From positions 1-8,251 of the forward strand of contig JASBZF010000067.1 of assembly GCA_029983625.1 (NCBI GenBank): DNA of 8,251 nt, written 5' to 3'. Source of the stretch: Pauljensenia sp. Lineage in GTDB: Bacteria > Actinomycetota > Actinomycetes > Actinomycetales > Actinomycetaceae. Shown piece after piece: positions 5,291 through 8,251 of the stretch (position 1 is its first letter; the number at the start of each line of letters is the position of its first letter). Position numbers and translations under genes: made by a program. The notes beneath the pieces were generated by a model. It had not been told where the DNA came from. It was given only the letters and a program-made list of their open reading frames with translations, and did not search any database.

Positions 5291-5971
5291 GTGGGCGAAC
5301 TGATCGACACCACCGAAATGTACCTGAAGACCATTCTTGAAATGGAAGAGGACGGTGTGACACCGCTGCGTGCCCGCATCGTTGAAAGGCTCGATCACTC
5401 AGGTCCGACGGTTTCTCAGACTGTGGCCAGGATGGAACGTGACGGTCTTGTCCACGTCCTCGGCGATCGTCGCCTGGAATTAACCGAGGAGGGGCGTCGC
5501 CAGGCAATCGATGTGTTAAAGAAGCATCGTATTGCTGAACGTCTACTCGTTGACGGGATTGGCCTTGACTGGGCTTTAGCGCATGAAGAGGCGTGTCGTT
5601 GGGAGCATGTCATGTCCGATCGGGTCCAAGAACGCCTCGTTGTCCTTCTTTCAGATCCTGAGACGGACCCGTATGGGAATGCGATCCCCGGAAGGGGAGC
5701 TGAGTCTATTCGCGGCGAGTCGGTCGAGGTCGCAGTACGCACGCGCCTTCAGCAAAAGCTCGTACTCGTGCGGATCGGTGAACCTTTGCAAGCGGATGCG
5801 GAAATCATTGCTGATTTTTCTGCTGCGGGGCTTCGCCCAGGAGCTGAACTTATGCTCGAAGATGAGGGTGATTTCGTGCGTCTTCGTCCCCTTGACGCTT
5901 CGGGAGTAGCGGGGCCGGGGTTCTGTATCCCTCTGAATCTTGCTGCGCACCTGTTTGTGCGTCCGCTCTAG
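5291..5971 (+). CDS. dtxR: DtxR/IdeR-family metal-dependent transcriptional repressor
   Basis: A 226-residue protein, the same length as the diphtheria DtxR, and closely similar to it as I recall that sequence. An N-terminal winged helix-turn-helix (residues 1-73) contains SGPTVSQTVARMERDGL, the recognition region. The dimerisation domain follows (about 74-140), then an SH3-like domain. Both metal sites look complete: primary-site M10, C102, E105 and H106, and ancillary-site H79, E83 and H98, with E164 and Q167 matching DtxR E170 and Q173. This pattern points to Fe(II) sensing and repression of iron uptake genes, although manganese sensing cannot be excluded. The GTG start is supported by AAGGA 8 nt upstream and by alignment of the first residues with DtxR. 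It is divergent from serC, followed by a hairpin, and so probably monocistronic. No iron uptake genes are nearby, which fits a global regulator. Confidence 0.94.
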   Translation: MGELIDTTEMYLKTILEMEEDGVTPLRARIVERLDHSGPTVSQTVARMERDGLVHVLGDRRLELTEEGRRQAIDVLKKHRIAERLLVDGIGLDWALAHEEACRWEHVMSDRVQERLVVLLSDPETDPYGNAIPGRGAESIRGESVEVAVRTRLQQKLVLVRIGEPLQADAEIIADFSAAGLRPGAELMLEDEGDFVRLRPLDASGVAGPGFCIPLNLAAHLFVRPL

Positions 5972-5986
5972 GGCTACGGCGTGAAT

Positions 5987-6014
5987 GTGGGAAGTGTGCT
6001 GTGTGCAGTCCCAC
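5987..6014 (+). terminator. Candidate terminator after the DtxR-like gene
   Basis: GTGGGA (5987-5992) pairs with TCCCAC (6009-6014), and an inner CTG/CAG pair (5999-6001 with 6006-6008) extends the stem above a 6-nt bulge. It begins 15 nt after the stop codon. There is no T tract. Confidence 0.45.
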
Positions 6015-6047
6015 GAAGGAACTGGGTGTTAGTTTCGTTATCTTGGC

Positions 6048-6076
6048 GTGACATTTCGAGGGTGGCGCTTTAGAGT
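6048..6076 (+). promoter_or_regulatory. Promoter of the riboswitch-NlpC/P60 transcript
   Basis: GTGACA (6048-6053, five of six bases of TTGACA), a 17-nt spacer and TAGAGT (6071-6076) form the best housekeeping-type promoter in the window. Transcription should start near 6083, directly before the 5' strand of riboswitch helix P1. Confidence 0.75.
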
Positions 6077-6082
6077 AGAAGC

Positions 6083-6256
6083 TGGCCGACAGGTCAAGCG
6101 TTCCTCATGCACCGAAGTTGGACCGTGGGGGATGTGAAAAACAGGTCCAACGTGGGGGAACCATCGTGGCCGCACGGCCTTGGGGTGAAGTCCGGGAAAC
6201 CGGACCGGGCTCTCCTGCCCGAATCCGACAGCTTACCTCACAGGTCAATAAGGAGA
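6083..6256 (+). ncRNA. c-di-AMP riboswitch (ydaO-yuaA class)
   Basis: The leader carries conserved blocks of the ydaO class: GGGGGAACCA (6154-6163), TTGGGGTGAAG (6180-6190) and GCCCGAATCCGACAGCTTACCTC (6217-6239; key parts GCCCGAA, CCG, CAGC, ACCTC). Helices visible between them are GTTGGACC/GGTCCAAC (6117-6124 with 6144-6151), GGCC/GGCC (6168-6171 with 6176-6179), GTCCGG-GAAA-CCGGAC (6190-6205) and CGGGC/GCCCG (6206-6210 with 6217-6221). P1 may form between TGGCC (6083-6087) and GGTCA (6243-6247). This class binds cyclic di-AMP and usually lowers expression when the ligand is high. The Shine-Dalgarno sequence AGGAGA (6251-6256) begins 3 nt after P1 and there is no terminator hairpin, so control is probably at translation. 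The loop at 6211-6216 is complementary to that Shine-Dalgarno sequence. Confidence 0.9.
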
Positions 6257-6266
6257 ACTCATACAC

Positions 6267-7013
6267 GTGACTCACGTTTCATACGCGCCGCGTCACCGCA
6301 AGGCGCGTCGTCCACTCCGGCCGATCCTCGACATGACGGACACCATGACCGCTATCGGTGCCGTTAAGCCCGCAGCGATCGCCTCCGTCACCGGCTTCGC
6401 CCTCACCGCTGTGGTGGGTGGCAGCGCAACTGCTGCCGGTGGCCCAGCTGATTCCGCTCAGCCGAGTGTCGCACCAACGACCACCACAGCTCCGAAGTCT
6501 GTGGCAACCACCGTTGTTGTCCCCGATATTGCCTGGACCGCTGAGGAAGTGACCGCTTCCGCTGAAGCACCCGCTGTTGAGGTGCAAGAAGAACCCGCAG
6601 TTGAAGAGCGGGTGACGCGCACCGAGGTCCGCGCAGAGATCGCTCCCGCTTTTGATCCTTCCGCTCAGGTTGCCGCATATAACGCGGCCGGTGGTTCAAT
6701 CGCTTCGGCTGCGCTTGCATTGACGGGCATCCCCTACGTGTGGGGTGGCACCACGATGGCGGGACTTGATTGCTCTGGCCTGACCCAGATGGCTTACGCT
6801 GCCGCCGGAATCAGCCTGCCGCGCACCTCTGACGCGCAGGCAGCGGGCGGTACTCCCGTTTCAGCTGCGGAAGCGCAGCCGGGTGACCTTGTTGCCTATC
6901 CGGGCCATGTCGCTATCTACATTGGTAACGGTCAGATGGTGGAAGCTCAGATGCCGGGTCGTCTTTCCACTGTCGCAGCGGTTCGCCCCGGAGGCTACTT
7001 CGTGCGTTACTGA
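6267..7013 (+). CDS. Secreted or anchored NlpC/P60 peptidoglycan endopeptidase
   Basis: A 248-residue protein expected to cut peptide stems of peptidoglycan. A basic N-terminal region (RHRKARRPLRP, 9-19) precedes a hydrophobic stretch at about 34-57 ending in ATAAGG, which reads as a long signal peptide or an uncleaved anchor. Residues 60-135 are a low-complexity Ala/Pro/Thr/Val/Glu linker. Residues about 143-248 are the NlpC/P60 domain: YVWGG (157-161), DCSGL with catalytic C169, PGHVAIYIG with H214, and VEAQ with E226. The third residue lies 12 after the histidine and is Glu, as in the mycobacterial RipA triad Cys-His-Glu. No LysM, SH3 or other wall-binding domain is present. The GTG start follows AAGGAG (6250-6255) at 11 nt. 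Expression should depend on the upstream c-di-AMP riboswitch, a known actinobacterial link between c-di-AMP and wall hydrolases. Confidence 0.92.
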   Translation: MTHVSYAPRHRKARRPLRPILDMTDTMTAIGAVKPAAIASVTGFALTAVVGGSATAAGGPADSAQPSVAPTTTTAPKSVATTVVVPDIAWTAEEVTASAEAPAVEVQEEPAVEERVTRTEVRAEIAPAFDPSAQVAAYNAAGGSIASAALALTGIPYVWGGTTMAGLDCSGLTQMAYAAAGISLPRTSDAQAAGGTPVSAAEAQPGDLVAYPGHVAIYIGNGQMVEAQMPGRLSTVAAVRPGGYFVRY

Positions 7014-7041
7014 ACGCTGAACGAAAACACACTGTCGTATT

Positions 7042-7078
7042 GAGCTGGCCGGGCCGCCCGTGTGGGTCCGGCCAGTTC
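7042..7078 (+). terminator. Hairpin terminator after the NlpC/P60 gene
   Basis: GAGCTGGCCGG (7042-7052) pairs with CCGGCCAGTTC (7068-7078), an 11-bp GC-rich stem with one G-U pair, followed by CTTC. It lies 28 nt after the stop. Confidence 0.75.
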
Positions 7079-7208
7079 CTTCAGGCACAGGGCTGGAATC
7101 TGGACGTATTGCAAGCTAGTGACACTGCCGCTGGTTGTGCTCCTTGCTGGCGGCTTTGCCTGCTGTGATGCTGTGGGCAGAAAGTTCCAATGTTGTGGGC
7201 TGGTTCTC

Positions 7209-7238
7209 TTACCGAAACGTGTCAAAATGAGGCACAAT
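7209..7238 (+). promoter_or_regulatory. Possible promoter of the universal stress gene
   Basis: CACAAT (7233-7238) could be the -10 and TTACCG (7209-7214) a weak -35, with an 18-nt spacer. Transcription would start near 7245, inside the palindrome at 7242-7257. The -35 match is poor. Confidence 0.35.
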
Positions 7239-7241
7239 AGG

Positions 7242-7257
7242 CGTGAGTTATATCACG
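7242..7257. promoter_or_regulatory. Crp/GlxR-like site CGTGA-N6-TCACG before the universal stress gene
   Basis: CGTGA (7242-7246) and TCACG (7253-7257) around GTTATA match the core of Crp/GlxR operators. The site ends where the Shine-Dalgarno sequence (7257-7263) starts and would cover the predicted transcription start, so binding would be expected to repress. As RNA it could also form a small hairpin next to the ribosome site. Confidence 0.45.
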
Positions 7258-7268
7258 AGGAGGCCATC

Positions 7269-8201
7269 GTGGGTTCCACTGAAGTCATTCTTGTCGGTGT
7301 TGACGGCTCAACGGAGAGCTTCGCCGCAGTCAAATGGGCAGCCGATCGTGCCCTACGAGCAGGAGGGCGCATCCACGTTCTATGTACCTATGCGCTTGCG
7401 TCCTACTCGGCTGCTGCGCTTGACGGAGGCTACGCCGTCCTCGACGATGAGGCCCTACAACGAGGGGCACAACAGGTCGTCGATGAAGCTGTCGAAGTTG
7501 CACAGAGCCGAGGTGACCTCCACGTTTCCAGTTCAATCGAAGCGGGCGATCCGGCAGCGATCCTCGTGGAAATGTCCGCAGAAGTGGACATGGTAGTTGT
7601 CGGTTCACACGGCGGAGGATCCTTCGCTGATCGTCTCCTCGGAAGCGTTTCCGCAGCACTACCCGCACACGCGAAATGCCCGGTCGTCATCGTTCCGCGT
7701 CACACCTCAGGGAAAAAGTTCATGCCGATTGAACGAATCGTTGTGGGAGTAGACGGATCCGATGTCCCCTCTTCTGGTCTGCGACGAGCCATCGATGAAG
7801 CCGAACTTTGGGACGCCCGTCTGACTGCGGTCTCGGCGGTGCCGATCCCGACAGGAGTTTCCATGATGAGCTGGGTGTCCTCAGGTGTCGATCACTCAGC
7901 CATGCTCAAAGACGTGCGTAAAGGGATGGGCGTTGCAATCGATCAGGCCCTTAACGGACGAAACATGGAAGTCGCACGTCATGCCCTGGACGGTTCATCG
8001 GCCTCCCTTCTCATCGAGTTCTCAACGGCTGTTGATCTGGTGATCGTCGGAACGAGGGCGAGAGGTGGCCTTGCCGGTGTTCTCCTCGGATCAACCTCAC
8101 AGACGGTACTCAGTCACTCCACATGCCCGGTGATGATCGTCCCTTCGGATCATCTCGGACGACCTGAATCAGCGGCACCTCCGAACTGGGAGCGCCGCTG
8201 A
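7269..8201 (+). CDS. Tandem-domain universal stress protein (UspA family)
   Basis: A 310-residue cytoplasmic protein with two UspA domains, at about residues 4-144 and 154-292. Each starts with a VDGS motif (11-14 and 161-164). The first ATP-binding loop is G112-x2-G115-x9-GS (125-126), a full match to the nucleotide-binding pattern. The second is G261-x2-A264-x9-GS (274-275), with Ala in place of the second Gly. Tandem Usp proteins of this kind are common in actinobacteria and are often tied to stasis, low oxygen or redox stress, but the specific role here is unknown. The GTG at 7269 is chosen because GAGGAGG (7257-7263) lies 5 nt upstream and the first Usp strand starts at residue 6; the longer open frame upstream runs through the preceding terminator. 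A C-terminal tail of about 18 residues is unstructured-looking. It appears to be monocistronic within the window. Confidence 0.93.
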   Translation: MGSTEVILVGVDGSTESFAAVKWAADRALRAGGRIHVLCTYALASYSAAALDGGYAVLDDEALQRGAQQVVDEAVEVAQSRGDLHVSSSIEAGDPAAILVEMSAEVDMVVVGSHGGGSFADRLLGSVSAALPAHAKCPVVIVPRHTSGKKFMPIERIVVGVDGSDVPSSGLRRAIDEAELWDARLTAVSAVPIPTGVSMMSWVSSGVDHSAMLKDVRKGMGVAIDQALNGRNMEVARHALDGSSASLLIEFSTAVDLVIVGTRARGGLAGVLLGSTSQTVLSHSTCPVMIVPSDHLGRPESAAPPNWERR

Positions 8202-8213
8202 CCTCGCCGGATG

Positions 8214-8241
8214 CTGACCGGACCACCAAGCCTGGTAGAGT
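8214..8241 (+). promoter_or_regulatory. Promoter pointing out of the right edge
   Basis: CTGACC (8214-8219), a 16-nt spacer and TAGAGT (8236-8241) form a credible promoter just after the universal stress gene. The -10 is identical to that of the riboswitch promoter. Transcription would start near 8248, at the edge of the window, so the gene it serves is not visible. Confidence 0.45.
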
Positions 8242-8251
8242 GGAGGCCCCC

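Noticed and set aside
6107..6367. Open frame through the riboswitch region
   Set aside because: It overlaps conserved riboswitch sequence and the start of the NlpC/P60 gene in another frame, and has no ribosome site or family resemblance.
7062..7268. Longer universal stress protein start at 7062
   Set aside because: The extension runs through the terminator hairpin of the previous gene, and 7269 has a strong ribosome site.
8225..8250. tRNA D-arm-like sequence near the right edge (GGTAGAGTGG)
   Set aside because: There is no acceptor stem or other arm; TAGAGT with an upstream CTGACC reads better as a promoter.

Overview
The window looks like chromosomal DNA from an actinomycete (Actinomycetota). 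Codon use is fairly GC-rich, several genes start with GTG, and the gene families are typical of that phylum: a DUF3027 protein, a long cold-shock protein with a C-terminal extension, a mycobacterial-type SerC, a full-length DtxR/IdeR-like regulator, and a ydaO-type c-di-AMP riboswitch ahead of an NlpC/P60 wall hydrolase. I lean towards Actinomycetaceae (Actinomyces/Schaalia-like), but that is an impression from gene order and protein similarity. No mobile element, CRISPR array, rRNA or tRNA was seen.

Layout. 1-156: a run of 19 C, small inverted repeats and a promoter. 157-729 (+): NYN-domain putative RNase, apparently leaderless, followed by a hairpin terminator. 921-1298 and 1291-2106 (+): cold-shock protein and DUF3027 protein, overlapping by 8 nt and probably translationally coupled. 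2291-3754 (+): NCS2/AzgA-type purine permease. 3755-3927: a strong 16-bp hairpin between convergent genes. 3928-5061 (-): serC, apparently leaderless. 5062-5290: divergent promoter region with a 61-nt purine-rich tract. 5291-5971 (+): DtxR-family metal-dependent repressor with all ligand positions conserved. 6048-6266: good promoter plus c-di-AMP riboswitch. 6267-7013 (+): NlpC/P60 endopeptidase. 7042-7078: terminator. 7269-8201 (+): tandem-domain universal stress protein. 8214-8241: a promoter pointing out of the window.

The genes are mostly housekeeping or envelope and stress functions in separate short transcription units, not one dedicated system. The left third (NYN nuclease, cold-shock protein, DUF3027) has an RNA-metabolism flavour. 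The right third links c-di-AMP sensing to cell-wall remodelling. I did not find a clearly new biological system. The best leads are regulatory: a 6-nt apical loop in the riboswitch that is an exact complement of the downstream Shine-Dalgarno sequence; two intergenic GTGA-N6-TCAC sites resembling Crp/GlxR operators, ahead of the permease and the universal stress gene; and a shared leaderless promoter layout at three genes.
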